Assembly: GCF_019334305.1 (NCBI RefSeq)
Contig: NZ_JAHWGH010000001.1
Coordinates: forward strand, 1 to 64,000
Direction: 5' to 3'
From: Rossellomorea orangium
Lineage (GTDB): Bacteria; Bacillota; Bacilli; Bacillales; Bacillaceae_B
DNA: 64,000 nt
The position numbers and the translations under genes are program-made. Of this stretch, positions 53,300-61,113 are shown in pieces. The notes under the pieces are model-generated. The model was not told the origin of the DNA. It searched no databases and saw nothing but the letters and a program-made list of their open reading frames with translations. Position 1 is the first letter of the stretch. Every line of letters begins with the position of its first letter.

Positions 53300-54658
53300 T
53301 TATTTAAATATGGAAAGATCTCCTGCCCTTTCTGTCAGTCGGCCATTTTCCATAATGCCCATTTTTTCAAGCCATCCTTCGAACTCCGCCAGTGGACGCA
53401 GCCCCAGCATCTCCCTTAAGCTGGCATCATCATGATAGCTTGTATCCTGGTAGCTTAGCATGACGTCATCCCCCCCTGGCACCCCCATATAGAAGTTGGC
53501 GCCTGCGAGAGCCGTTAACATCCCACCGATTTCCTGATCATTTTGATCCATTTGCATATGGTTCGTATACGTTGGAGCTATTCCCATCGGCAATCCATGA
53601 AGTTTTCCCATAAACAGATCCTCAAGATCGGCACGAATCACTTGTCGGCCATCATAGAGGGTCTCTGGACCGATGAATCCAGAAACATTGTTCACCATGA
53701 ACGGCTTCCAGTGACGGGCATATCCATACGTTCGTGCCTCCAATGTCTGCATATCAACACCCATATGAGCATCAAGAGACACTTCTGACCCTTGTCCGGT
53801 TTCAAAATAAAGCTGATTCGGTCCGGTAGAAGAACCTAATGTCGCCATCATCTCAAAGGCCTCATCCAATAGTTCTTTCGAGACCCCGAAATCATCATTC
53901 GCTTCCTGGGTACCTGCTAAACTTTGAAACATCAATGCCAGGGGAGCTCCCCTTTCCAATGACTTCATTTGAGTCGTAATATGTGCCAGTACGCAGTTTT
54001 GAGTGGGAACCTCCCACTTTTGCATAAAGTCATGAGTCATGTGTAGAATTTTCGAGACTGACTCCACAGAATCGTTATTGGGGTTGACGCCGATCACGGC
54101 ATCCCCGGATCCATAGGACAGCCCTTCCTTCATCGACGCAAGGATTCCCTCCAAGTTATCTGTTGGGTGGTTCGGCTGACAGCGGAAGGCCAGGCGTCCT
54201 GCTTCCCCAATCGTCGTATTGCAATGAGCCGTCGGCCTGATTTTCTGCGACGCCATCACCAGATCAATACTCGACATCAGCTTGGCGACACCTGAAATCA
54301 TCTCACTCGTTAATCCTTTACTGATCCTGAATAAATCCGAGGTATTCGTTTGGTGAGATAACACATAATCCCGAAGATCCCCCACTGTCCAACCTGAAAT
54401 TTCTTTATAAATAAATTGATTGATGTCATCATAAATGATTCTCGTAATCTCATCTTTTTCGTACGGGATGACCGGATTTTCAAAGATATCCTTCAAGCTC
54501 ATCTCACTTAGCACAATCTTTGCGGCCATCCTCTCTAGATAAGATTCAGCCGCAACCTTCGCCATGATGTCACCAGACTTCTCTTCACTCGCCTTCGCCA
54601 GCACATCCCTCACGGAACGAAACTGAAACCTGACATTCTTCACTGTACATGTGTACAT
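53300..54658 (-). CDS. eutB: Ethanolamine ammonia-lyase large subunit, copy 2
   Basis: A protein of 452 residues. The ATG at 54658 follows GGGAGGAACAT. The key segments are LAFRCQPNHPTDN, FETGQGSEVSLDAHM, YTNHMQMDQNDQEIG and GGDDVMLSYQDTSYHD. They are complete, so the enzyme should be active. It differs from copy 1 around several otherwise invariant positions, such as NNVSGFIGPETLY in place of NTVVGFIGPEYLY. It heads its own unit behind a leader terminator. Confidence 0.93.
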   Translation of the reverse strand: MYTCTVKNVRFQFRSVRDVLAKASEEKSGDIMAKVAAESYLERMAAKIVLSEMSLKDIFENPVIPYEKDEITRIIYDDINQFIYKEISGWTVGDLRDYVLSHQTNTSDLFRISKGLTSEMISGVAKLMSSIDLVMASQKIRPTAHCNTTIGEAGRLAFRCQPNHPTDNLEGILASMKEGLSYGSGDAVIGVNPNNDSVESVSKILHMTHDFMQKWEVPTQNCVLAHITTQMKSLERGAPLALMFQSLAGTQEANDDFGVSKELLDEAFEMMATLGSSTGPNQLYFETGQGSEVSLDAHMGVDMQTLEARTYGYARHWKPFMVNNVSGFIGPETLYDGRQVIRADLEDLFMGKLHGLPMGIAPTYTNHMQMDQNDQEIGGMLTALAGANFYMGVPGGDDVMLSYQDTSYHDDASLREMLGLRPLAEFEGWLEKMGIMENGRLTERAGDLSIFK

Positions 54659-54719
54659 ATGTTCCTCCCACCTTTCATTCTTAACCCTCTGATAAAACGC
54701 TTACAAAGAGGATGAAATC

Positions 54720-54773
54720 AAAAAGACGCCATAATAGATCAACCAAGAAATGGCTCATCTATTATGGCGTCTT
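54720..54773 (-). terminator. Leader terminator of eutB2-eutC2
   Basis: A very strong minus-strand hairpin with 17-base perfect arms (AAGACGCCATAATAGAT and its complement) followed by TTTGA. It lies upstream of eutB2, so transcripts must read through it. Immediately 5' is TGGT-GAAGAC-GCCA, a possible six-loop stem with G at position 4 but G instead of A at position 1. The eutH leader has the same ATACAAGTGAA segment upstream. Confidence 0.7.
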
Positions 54774-54799
54774 CACCAACTATTTTCACTTGTATGTCC

Positions 54800-54805
54800 A
54801 TTATA
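54800..54805 (-). promoter_or_regulatory. Possible -10 box of eutB2-eutC2
   Basis: A perfect TATAAT on the minus strand about 27 bases ahead of the leader hairpin. No good -35 box is found at 16-19 bases (only a T-run), so activation or an extended element may be needed. Confidence 0.4.
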
Positions 54806-54846
54806 GCAAGTTGTTTTCTGAAAAAAAAGATATTTCGAGAAGAAAG

Positions 54847-54952
54847 GGGGACATGGGGACAGGTTCCTTGTCCCATTTTTTAAATAAAGACACGAAGACA
54901 TTACCCCTCGTCAATTTAATATTTTGGGACAGAGTACCTGTCCCCATGTCCC
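54847..54952. repeat. Inverted pair of family A repeats
   Basis: GGGGACATGGGGACAGGTTC, then CTTGTCCC (54847-54874), and GGGACAGAGTACCTGTCCCC (54925-54944) flank about 50 bases, in the gap 54659-55007 between eutB2 and the divergent regulator gene. Confidence 0.85.
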
Positions 54953-55007
54953 CGACCCCTACCTATACATATCTGTTAAAATATAAAAATACCCAGGAGG
55001 TGACCCC

Positions 55008-55901
55008 ATGGACTATTCAGTAATCGGAACTAAAATCAGAGAATTAAGGAAGGCTGTCGGAATCACGCAAGGAGACCTTGCAGAAGGAATCTGTACCCAG
55101 GCGCTGATCAGCCGAATAGAAAAGGGGGACATCTATCCAAGTGCCACCGCTTTATACCAGATCTCGGTCAAACTGGGAGTGGACGTCAACTATTTCTTTG
55201 AAATCGGGACCACGCCCCGTCTTGATTACATCATGGAAGTGGAGAAACAACTGAGGTATTTGAGAGTGTATCGAAAATATGAAGAGATGATGGATTTAGT
55301 CAGGATAGAAGAGAAGAACCCGCTCTTTTATAAAGACAATGACCATTTACAACTTCTTTATTGGCACAAAGGAATCTATCAGTTTGAGGTCAAGCGGGAT
55401 GCCGAAGCCGCCTTTGCCCTCTTCGATCAGGCATACCGACTGACCGCCAATCAGAAAAAAGCCATGTCCGAAAGAGAAATGGAAATCCTTTCAAGCAATG
55501 GAGCTATTCTTTACAATATGCAACAATATGAAGAGGCCCTTCATTACTATAAAAAAGTCATACAAGCCATGAATACAACCGGCCAACTGCAGGATAAATC
55601 AATCAAAACCAAGATATTTTACAGTACAGCCAGAGTTCTGACACGTTTAGGAGAACTTGAAGAGTCAACAGACTACTGTCTCAAAGCCATTAAATGGTGC
55701 TTTGAAGAAGAACTTCTTTGGGGACTCGGTGAGCTTCATTATCAAATCGGCTACAACTTCGAGTTGAAAAAGGAATATGCCCAGGCCCTTCCTTACTTTC
55801 GACATGCCTTGCATATGTTTGAAATACGGAAAGATGAGCCTTATGTTTCCTTTCTCGTGCCAAAGATTGAGGAAATAGCCAGGCTAATAGACCCTGCCTG
55901 A
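55008..55901 (+). CDS. XRE-TPR regulator, PlcR-like (paralogue of 23627)
   Basis: A protein of 297 residues with HTH (residues 5-60; IGTKIRELRKAVGITQGDLA) and five or six TPR-like hairpins. It shares nearly all of the HTH and most of the sensor region with the protein at 23627. It begins after AGGAGGTGA. It is divergent from eutB2, so it could regulate that unit, but nothing in the sequence proves it. Confidence 0.87.
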   Translation: MDYSVIGTKIRELRKAVGITQGDLAEGICTQALISRIEKGDIYPSATALYQISVKLGVDVNYFFEIGTTPRLDYIMEVEKQLRYLRVYRKYEEMMDLVRIEEKNPLFYKDNDHLQLLYWHKGIYQFEVKRDAEAAFALFDQAYRLTANQKKAMSEREMEILSSNGAILYNMQQYEEALHYYKKVIQAMNTTGQLQDKSIKTKIFYSTARVLTRLGELEESTDYCLKAIKWCFEEELLWGLGELHYQIGYNFELKKEYAQALPYFRHALHMFEIRKDEPYVSFLVPKIEEIARLIDPA

Positions 55902-55915
55902 CCCCATAGCATTAC

Positions 55916-56074
55916 CTATTCATCATCAACAAAAAAGCTGATGGTGAGGGCAGCCTGAGTGAAGAAACAGACCCCTAAAGCTATACCAGCTATAGCAGAA
56001 TCTTCAAACAGAAAAAAAATGCCTACACATAAAAGGATGATTAAACTACACGTATATGTAAATATCTTTTTCAT
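55916..56074 (-). CDS. Small two-helix membrane protein, unknown
   Basis: A protein of 52 residues with two hydrophobic helices (about 3-22 and 25-46) and an acidic C-terminus. The ATG at 56074 has a weak AGAGTGGAAG site. The longer frame upstream runs into repeat DNA and is not likely. It is convergent with the regulator gene at 55008. Confidence 0.5.
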   Translation of the reverse strand: MKKIFTYTCSLIILLCVGIFFLFEDSAIAGIALGVCFFTQAALTISFFVDDE

Positions 56075-56124
56075 TACTTCCACTCTTTCAGGATAAATTT
56101 TAACTGGGTGGTCAGGCTGCTGAA

Positions 56125-56196
56125 TGGGACACGGGGACAGGTACCCTGTCCCAGACAACCAAGAATGTGGGACAAGAGACCTGTCCCCGTGTCCCA
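56125..56196. repeat. Inverted pair of family A repeats
   Basis: GGGACACGGGGACAGGTACC, then CTGTCCC (56125-56151), and GGGACAAGAGACCTGTCCCC (56170-56189) lie 18 bases apart, upstream of the truncated gene at 56264. Confidence 0.85.
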
Positions 56197-56263
56197 CCTC
56201 ACATACCTATATCCCTCTCCACTCTCATATAATAAAATATAAACTAAAAAAGGGGTGAAATGT

Positions 56264-56506
56264 ATGAAAAAGGTGATTTCACTGACGTATTTATTCGGGG
56301 TTGTGTTTCTGCTGGCAAGTGCACTTTATTTTTTTGCTTCTAACTGGCAGGTGTTTTCGCGGCTAGAGAAGGTAGCGTTGGCGGGATTGTTGATTGTGTT
56401 GTTTTATGGTGCCGCTTTTGTAGTGGACCGTGTGGTAAAGGGTGCTCATTTCATTTCGAACTGGCTGTTGGTCAGTGGGGTGATTTTAGGGAGGAGCAGT
56501 GAATAG
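56264..56506 (+). pseudogene. Truncated copy of the DUF2157 membrane protein gene
   Basis: The first 75 codons match the gene at 13120 closely in both protein and DNA (LTYLFGVVF...FASNWQ...RLEKVALAG). Similarity ends abruptly at the VSGVI segment. The frame then adds five residues (LGRSSE-like) and stops. The ribosome site and start are kept. The remaining 620 codons are missing, so this is a partial duplication or a deletion product. Confidence 0.85.
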
Positions 56507-56544
56507 GACACCCTGGTGAGGAAATTATTTTTAAAAATGAAAAC

Positions 56545-56572
56545 AAAAAAAGCCAGGGTGCTCTACCCTCGC
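56545..56572 (-). terminator. Terminator of the DUF2442 gene
   Basis: Minus-strand stem GCGAGGGT/ACCCTGGC (one mismatch) followed by seven T, just after the stop of the gene at 56580. Confidence 0.7.
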
Positions 56573-56579
56573 TTTGTCA

Positions 56580-56879
56580 TCAAGCTCGTTCCAATAAATT
56601 TGTATTCTTCGCTACTTCAATAATTTTCTTAATTTCGTTTAGGTCGATCCCTTCTCTGTGTAACTGATCGGGATCCAAATCGAGCTCTCCTGGCCAAGTG
56701 ATGGTTTTCAACTCATCATCCACATACACCTTACTGAAAAATTCAGGGTCTCTCAGTTTTTCAAGAATACCCTTCATATGAGGTTTGATGTCTACGAACC
56801 TTTTCGACCCATCTGTGAAATCAATCAGTAACCACCCGTCCATTTCAGGAATTGTAGATACGTTATCTATAAGAATCAT
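56580..56879 (-). CDS. DUF2442 protein
   Basis: A protein of 99 residues with the DUF2442 layout: LLIDFTDGSKRFVDIKPHM near the start and VDDELKTITWPGELDLDPDQLHREG at the C-terminal side. The ATG at 56879 follows AGGAGGTG. DUF2442 genes usually lie next to DUF4160 genes on the same strand. Here the partner lies upstream on the other strand and is shortened. Confidence 0.82.
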   Translation of the reverse strand: MILIDNVSTIPEMDGWLLIDFTDGSKRFVDIKPHMKGILEKLRDPEFFSKVYVDDELKTITWPGELDLDPDQLHREGIDLNEIKKIIEVAKNTNLLERA

Positions 56880-56894
56880 TGAAACACCTCCTAA

Positions 56895-57185
56895 TTTAGG
56901 GGTGGTATCCTGCAAGTTGCTTCATTACGCCTGCAGTCATTCCACGCCTTCATCATATGTTTGTATTACAACGATCATGATCCTCCTCACTTTCATGTAA
57001 TTTATGCTGGATTTATGACAAGAATAGAAATAATGACAGGTGAATATGTAAGGGGAGACGACGCTTTACCCTCAAGCAAAGAGAAGATTGTTATGAAATG
57101 GCTTCAGCTTAATAAAGGTCCCCCCAAATTTGCTGATCATTGGCATACGATTGTTCCACCTTCTTTCTTTATGTCATTAAGTTAA
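56895..57185 (+). pseudogene. DUF4160 protein, N-terminus damaged
   Basis: The MYYNDHDPPHFHV motif, the IEIMTGEYV segment and the ending of DUF4160 are all recognisable. The usual 15-residue start of the family (MPxI...I) is not in frame. The open frame begins after a stop at 56892 and gives an unrelated leader, and the first start-like codon is a TTG at 56961. A similar leader (IPRLHHMF) exists in another frame, which suggests a frameshift. The product may still be made from TTG. Confidence 0.5.
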
Positions 57186-57860
57186 AGATTCACCAATCAC
57201 TCCCGCACCATGATGTTTCTCACTTTGCGGTCTCCTATGCAGCTTGACCGCTTCCCACATATGCTGTTCCGTTACCTTTACTGAAACATCCATATCAGCG
57301 ATCGTTCTCGCAAGGCGCAAAACCTTCACCTGCATCCGGTTGCTCCAGTGCTGTTTGGATGACAGCTTATGTAGGAAAGGAAGGTGATCTTCAAGGTCCG
57401 GACTGCTCTTCAGTAACCTTTGATAATCCACTCTTCCATTACATACCTCTTCACTGTAACGGTCGTATTGCCTTTCTCTAGCCTCTTTCACGCGTCGTTG
57501 AACAGATAGAGAACCTTCTTTTTCATTTACACGATCTTTCAAATGGACGGGAGTAAGACTTAGAAAAATATCAAACCGGTCACGAATGGGCCCGGATAAT
57601 CTATTTTGATAAGCGATGATTTGCTTAGTGGTACAGGTGCAATAATGAGTGAGGGAACCAAAGTATCCGCAGGGACAAGGGTTCATGGCCCCTATCAGGA
57701 TGAAGGAGGCCGGGTAAGTAAGGGTAGAATGAGCTCTTGAGATGGTGATATCTCCTCTTTCGAGAGGTTGTCGCAACATATCCAGCGTCTTCTTTGTAAA
57801 TTCGGCGATTTCATCTAAAAAGAGGACCCCTCGGTGCGCCAAAGACGCCGTGAGGCTGAA
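57177..57860 (-). pseudogene. C-terminal half of a YifB/ComM magnesium-chelatase-like ATPase
   Basis: From about 57860 on, the frame matches the second half of YifB/ComM: SLAHRGVLFLDEIAEF (Walker B), the MNPCPCGYFG cysteine motif, LSGPIRDRFDIFL (sensor 1 and arginine region) and the C-terminal helical bundle. The first 270 residues, with the Lon-like domain and Walker A, are absent. The sequence at 57860-57890 (IFAYFYPFSLTA) is unrelated. The gene has been cut, and the junction adjoins the accessory gene group. Confidence 0.85.
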
Positions 57861-57898
57861 TGGATAAAAATACGCGAAAATATATCCCACCTATAACA

Positions 57899-57931
57899 AT
57901 AAAAAAATGCCCACCACGTATAGTGATGAGC
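57899..57931 (-). terminator. Terminator of the metallopeptidase gene
   Basis: Minus-strand stem GCTCATCAC/GTGGTGGGC (with G-T pairs) followed by ATTTTTTT. It lies 35 bases after the metallopeptidase stop and 40 bases before the YifB break. Confidence 0.75.
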
Positions 57932-57965
57932 AAGGTAAACGAGTTTCTTCTATATAATTACCTTT

Positions 57966-58682
57966 TTACTCTTTGCTTTTCTTTCCTTCATAGTGAGTTT
58001 TAAAATACTTTAAAACACGATTTTTAAACTCATCTTTTTCTACACTAATTTCAGATTTAAACAGCATATAAAATTTCTCTAATAATTCATCTTTTACCTT
58101 ATCGCTAAAATCATTATATCTATAAGCAAAATCAGCAATCATCTTTCTAGGAGGATAACCCTTACTAAACTCAAATTTTATATTGTGGTCATTATACTCT
58201 TCATAAGCATACTCATAAGATCCAATAAACTTTAACTTTCTAGACAATTTAATTAACAGGTTATCCCTGTGTCTTTTTTCATTTTCGATATGTAGTTTTT
58301 TTTGGACTCTATTCATTTCTTCATCAGATAGGCCCAATACAGAAGCCCCTATCATATTTGCTCTCATTTCACTTAATAAAATGACAGCATTTTTCATTAG
58401 TTTAGATATTGACCTATCCTTAATAACGGCAATGTTATTATCTCCATATTTTGCGTGGACTAACTCATGTGCCAACATGAATTTTACAATGTTTTTGTCT
58501 TCATCCCACATTTTCAATAATACCTTACTAAGTCTGACACCTTTCCCATTAGCAAAAGCTGAACCGTTAAGTAAGTTTTCACCACTAGCTTTTAACTTGT
58601 AATCCTGTCCATTAACACCTAAATTTTTACAAATTTTATTTTTTTCTTCATTTACTTCATTTAATATTCTGTTGATCCCCAC
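57966..58682 (-). CDS. Zinc metallopeptidase-like protein (HExxH)
   Basis: A soluble protein of 238 residues. The zinc-binding motif AHELVHAKYGDN is at about residue 90, with a further acidic helix (LLSEMRANMIGASVL) at about 120 that could supply the third ligand. This resembles ImmA/IrrE or M48-type peptidases. The C-terminal half is highly charged. A GTG start at 58682 follows GAGGTG. It may be a mobile-element or defence-linked protease, by analogy. Confidence 0.7.
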   Translation of the reverse strand: MGINRILNEVNEEKNKICKNLGVNGQDYKLKASGENLLNGSAFANGKGVRLSKVLLKMWDEDKNIVKFMLAHELVHAKYGDNNIAVIKDRSISKLMKNAVILLSEMRANMIGASVLGLSDEEMNRVQKKLHIENEKRHRDNLLIKLSRKLKFIGSYEYAYEEYNDHNIKFEFSKGYPPRKMIADFAYRYNDFSDKVKDELLEKFYMLFKSEISVEKDEFKNRVLKYFKTHYEGKKSKE

Positions 58683-58728
58683 AACAAATCACCTCATAAA
58701 AAATATCACTCTATTATATACATGCAAA

Positions 58729-58757
58729 TAAAGGAGTGCCTATAGACACCCCTTTTT
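58729..58757 (-). terminator. Terminator of the 79-residue gene
   Basis: Hairpin AAGGGGTG...CACTCCTTT on the minus strand, just after the stop at 58768. Confidence 0.6.
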
Positions 58758-58767
58758 TAGTTTTATT

Positions 58768-59007
58768 TTATTCTATGAAATTGTTAATAGCTACATTTAC
58801 TTTTGTACGAATCAGACTTATGCAGCTTGCTGATACTGGTTTTTTTCTAGGATTAAGACAATCTCCTCTTAAAAACCCCTCACTGTCTCTCTTAATCACT
58901 TCATAGAAATCCCTTTGTTGCTCTGCATCATAGCCTTCAATAGTAATGAAGTATCCATTCTCACCATCTGGTGAAATTTCCTTTATTGATATAAGATGTC
59001 TTGACAT
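58768..59007 (-). CDS. Small unknown protein
   Basis: A soluble protein of 79 residues. The ATG at 59007 has AAAGGAAG upstream. There are no recognised motifs apart from a DFYEVIKRDSEGF stretch and two cysteines. It lies between the metallopeptidase and the DUF5677 gene. Confidence 0.6.
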   Translation of the reverse strand: MSRHLISIKEISPDGENGYFITIEGYDAEQQRDFYEVIKRDSEGFLRGDCLNPRKKPVSASCISLIRTKVNVAINNFIE

Positions 59008-59191
59008 AAACAACTTCCTTTCTAGTATGTTAATTTCATCTAAACCTTTTGATTTTACATTTGTCAACAAAAAATTTAAACTTATAAATTTTCTTACAAC
59101 CGCCATGTATTACCAGGGCAAATATTGCTAGATATAGTATTCATTACACTTCACGTACACATTAAGCGGGATATACTTATAGAACAAACAT

Positions 59192-60052
59192 CTATTGTTT
59201 TTTTAGAAAGTCTTTATTTACACTTCCTAACTCTTCCTTCAGGGATTTCCTCATAGCCTTTAGCATTTCTCTCATTCTTTTGTTGTAGTGTTTAAATTGA
59301 GTATCTTCTGATTTTGATTGAAAGGAAGAAATTAAAACAGGGATTAACCCATCTTGAAACTTGATAGATTCTTCAACCAACTTATAACATTCTTTTTCTG
59401 TTCTCTTGTTGAGAAAGTCCTCCCCTTCAACGGTTACAATATGTTCGAAAATCTTAGTGAATACAAAAAGTGTAAAGAAGCGAACAAGTATCGGATAATT
59501 TACCTTCTCAACTGTAAAACGAAAATGTTCGTCTAAATAATAATTTACCACTCCAAAGTTGCTATGAGCGAAAGGAGATAGGAATCCATAAAACGTGTAA
59601 TAATACTGTTTGTCTTTCCCCGTTTTAAATCCACTTGGATTTATTAGCTCTCCAACTTTTTCACCTTCCCGATTATATATTTCTCCATCTTCTCGGATAT
59701 TGTAATTGGCAAAGAACAAATTTAAAGGAAAGGTTATCAACTGGTCTATGAATTCTTCATTTTCGTTAAGGTACCTGCTGCTCAGATAACTTTCAAACAT
59801 AGTTCTTATTAATATTAGTCCATCTTCATTATGTCCCATTTTCAATAACTCTTTAATACTAATTAAGGTTTTAGTGCTCTTTGTAAAATTAAAGTACTCA
59901 TGATCATATGTAAACTTTGAGTTTGTTTCTCCTGTCATCAACATCTCATTGTATCCGTAAAGGTGTGCTGCATAATCCACGAAATCACGTGATCTAAAAA
60001 TAAATTTGTTTATTAACTTATCAAGCTTTTTCTTATATAAGTCCTTACTCAT
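59192..60052 (-). CDS. DUF5677-like protein
   Basis: An all-helical protein of 286 residues. The segment LILIRTMFESYLSSRYL is typical of DUF5677, found in many accessory regions with unknown function. The ATG at 60052 is about 7 bases after GGGGTG. A C-terminal basic coiled region follows. Confidence 0.75.
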   Translation of the reverse strand: MSKDLYKKKLDKLINKFIFRSRDFVDYAAHLYGYNEMLMTGETNSKFTYDHEYFNFTKSTKTLISIKELLKMGHNEDGLILIRTMFESYLSSRYLNENEEFIDQLITFPLNLFFANYNIREDGEIYNREGEKVGELINPSGFKTGKDKQYYYTFYGFLSPFAHSNFGVVNYYLDEHFRFTVEKVNYPILVRFFTLFVFTKIFEHIVTVEGEDFLNKRTEKECYKLVEESIKFQDGLIPVLISSFQSKSEDTQFKHYNKRMREMLKAMRKSLKEELGSVNKDFLKKQ

Positions 60053-60069
60053 CAAAGCTCACCCCTTAG

Positions 60070-60336
60070 CTACTGCCGGATGATTTTAACACCTAACTTT
60101 TTACGATCCCGGCATTGTTTCTTAAATTCTTTAGTCGCTTCTTTATTCCCCATAATAGTTAGAGTCGTAGCAAACTCATCTTTATTGATAGAACGATATA
60201 AAGCATTGATCTTTCGCTTAATATAATTTGCAAAGTAAAAGGTAAGAATGGCTCTATCACACTCAAATTCTTTATTCTTTATAAACCAGTCAACTAGCCT
60301 ATCAACGTGAATTTCATCCGGCAAGAAACGCATCAT
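60070..60336 (-). CDS. Small basic protein, unknown
   Basis: A protein of 88 residues rich in Lys and Arg at the C-terminal side (KKQCRDRKKLGVKIIRQ). It overlaps the gene at 60314 by 23 bases, and its start (ATG at 60336 or the next one) has only a weak site, so it may be translated by coupling. No family is recognised. Confidence 0.5.
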   Translation of the reverse strand: MMRFLPDEIHVDRLVDWFIKNKEFECDRAILTFYFANYIKRKINALYRSINKDEFATTLTIMGNKEATKEFKKQCRDRKKLGVKIIRQ

Positions 60337-60601
60337 CTAAATATTGAGCTGAACCAATGACTGTATCGACTGTGAGCGGGGGTCTGACCCCAATATCAAG
60401 AATTAAATTTACATGGTCTTGAATTAATTTTGAATAACCTTCCATTTTAGATACTTCGGGGATTTCTTTATTTTTTGCCCCTATTATTTTTATTAGCTGT
60501 TCTAAGGATATAAATACATCTCTTCCAGCTCCATGAACTCTTAACGTTCTTCTTAGTTCATTGTAAACTTTTCTGTTTATTCTATATGTATATTGAGTCA
60601 T
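60314..60601 (-). CDS. Small protein, unknown
   Basis: A protein of 95 residues. The ATG follows GGAGGAGAG. The N-terminus (TYRINRKVYNELRRTLRVHG) is basic and could bind nucleic acid, and the rest is helical. With the overlapping gene at 60070 it forms a two-gene unit, whose layout resembles toxin-antitoxin pairs in size only. Confidence 0.55.
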   Translation of the reverse strand: MTQYTYRINRKVYNELRRTLRVHGAGRDVFISLEQLIKIIGAKNKEIPEVSKMEGYSKLIQDHVNLILDIGVRPPLTVDTVIGSAQYLDDAFLAG

Positions 60602-60661
60602 ATTTTATTACTCTCCTCCATCTCAGTGGTCTAGTTGATTCGCCTTAAATTTTTTAAACCA

Positions 60662-60696
60662 AAATAAAAATGCCCATCAAGCTTAAATGATGGGCT
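60662..60696 (-). terminator. Terminator of the repeat-protein operon
   Basis: Perfect 8-base stem GCCCATCA/TGATGGGC and TTTTTATTTT on the minus strand, 85 bases after the stop at 60781. Confidence 0.8.
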
Positions 60697-60780
60697 GTAA
60701 AAACAAACCAAATTTTTCATTATAATAAATAATAAATTTTAAATTACTATTTTCATGTACCCTTCTCAATTACGAACCTA

Positions 60781-61101
60781 CTAGAATACCCCACCATCGC
60801 CAATTCCATTATGATCTAAATCTACAAGTTGATCATGCTGATCTGGTATTTGATCATGATCCATGTCAAAGAAAGAATCTTGTGCATCTGGTATATGATT
60901 GTGGTCCATATCCAAGAAAGGGTCCTGAGCATCAGGGATTCGATTATGGTCATAATCAGCAAACGAATCCATATGATCAGGGATATTGTTTTTATCGTAA
61001 TCAAAGAAATGGTCCTGGTTATCTGGGATCTGATTATGATCTAAGTCTAGAAACGGATCTGTCTGTTGAAATCCATTTGGTCTAAGTGGATCTTTAAACA
61101 T
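60781..61101 (-). CDS. Cytosolic protein of six calcium-binding-type 15-residue repeats
   Basis: A protein of 106 residues. After 13 residues there are six tandem units of 15 residues with pattern DxFxDxDxNxIPDxx. Aspartates at positions 1, 5, 7 and 13 and an Asn/Asp at 9 recall thrombospondin type 3 or dockerin calcium loops. There is no signal peptide. It starts 12 bases after the stop of the 810-residue gene, with AAAGGAAG as site, so the two are co-transcribed. The composition is about one third Asp. Confidence 0.75.
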   Translation of the reverse strand: MFKDPLRPNGFQQTDPFLDLDHNQIPDNQDHFFDYDKNNIPDHMDSFADYDHNRIPDAQDPFLDMDHNHIPDAQDSFFDMDHDQIPDQHDQLVDLDHNGIGDGGVF

Positions 61102-61113
61102 TTACATCTTCCT

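Noticed and set aside
38501-54660. A cobalamin riboswitch in the eut locus
   Set aside because: No B12-box-like sequence was seen in the leaders. The terminators fit EutV control better.
60070-60601. Toxin-antitoxin pair
   Set aside because: Size and overlap fit, but neither protein has a recognised toxin or antitoxin domain, so the function is left open.
60820-61080. Regular repeats that could suggest a CRISPR array
   Set aside because: The repeats are about 45 bases, directly tandem with no spacers, and encode the 15-residue protein repeats in frame.
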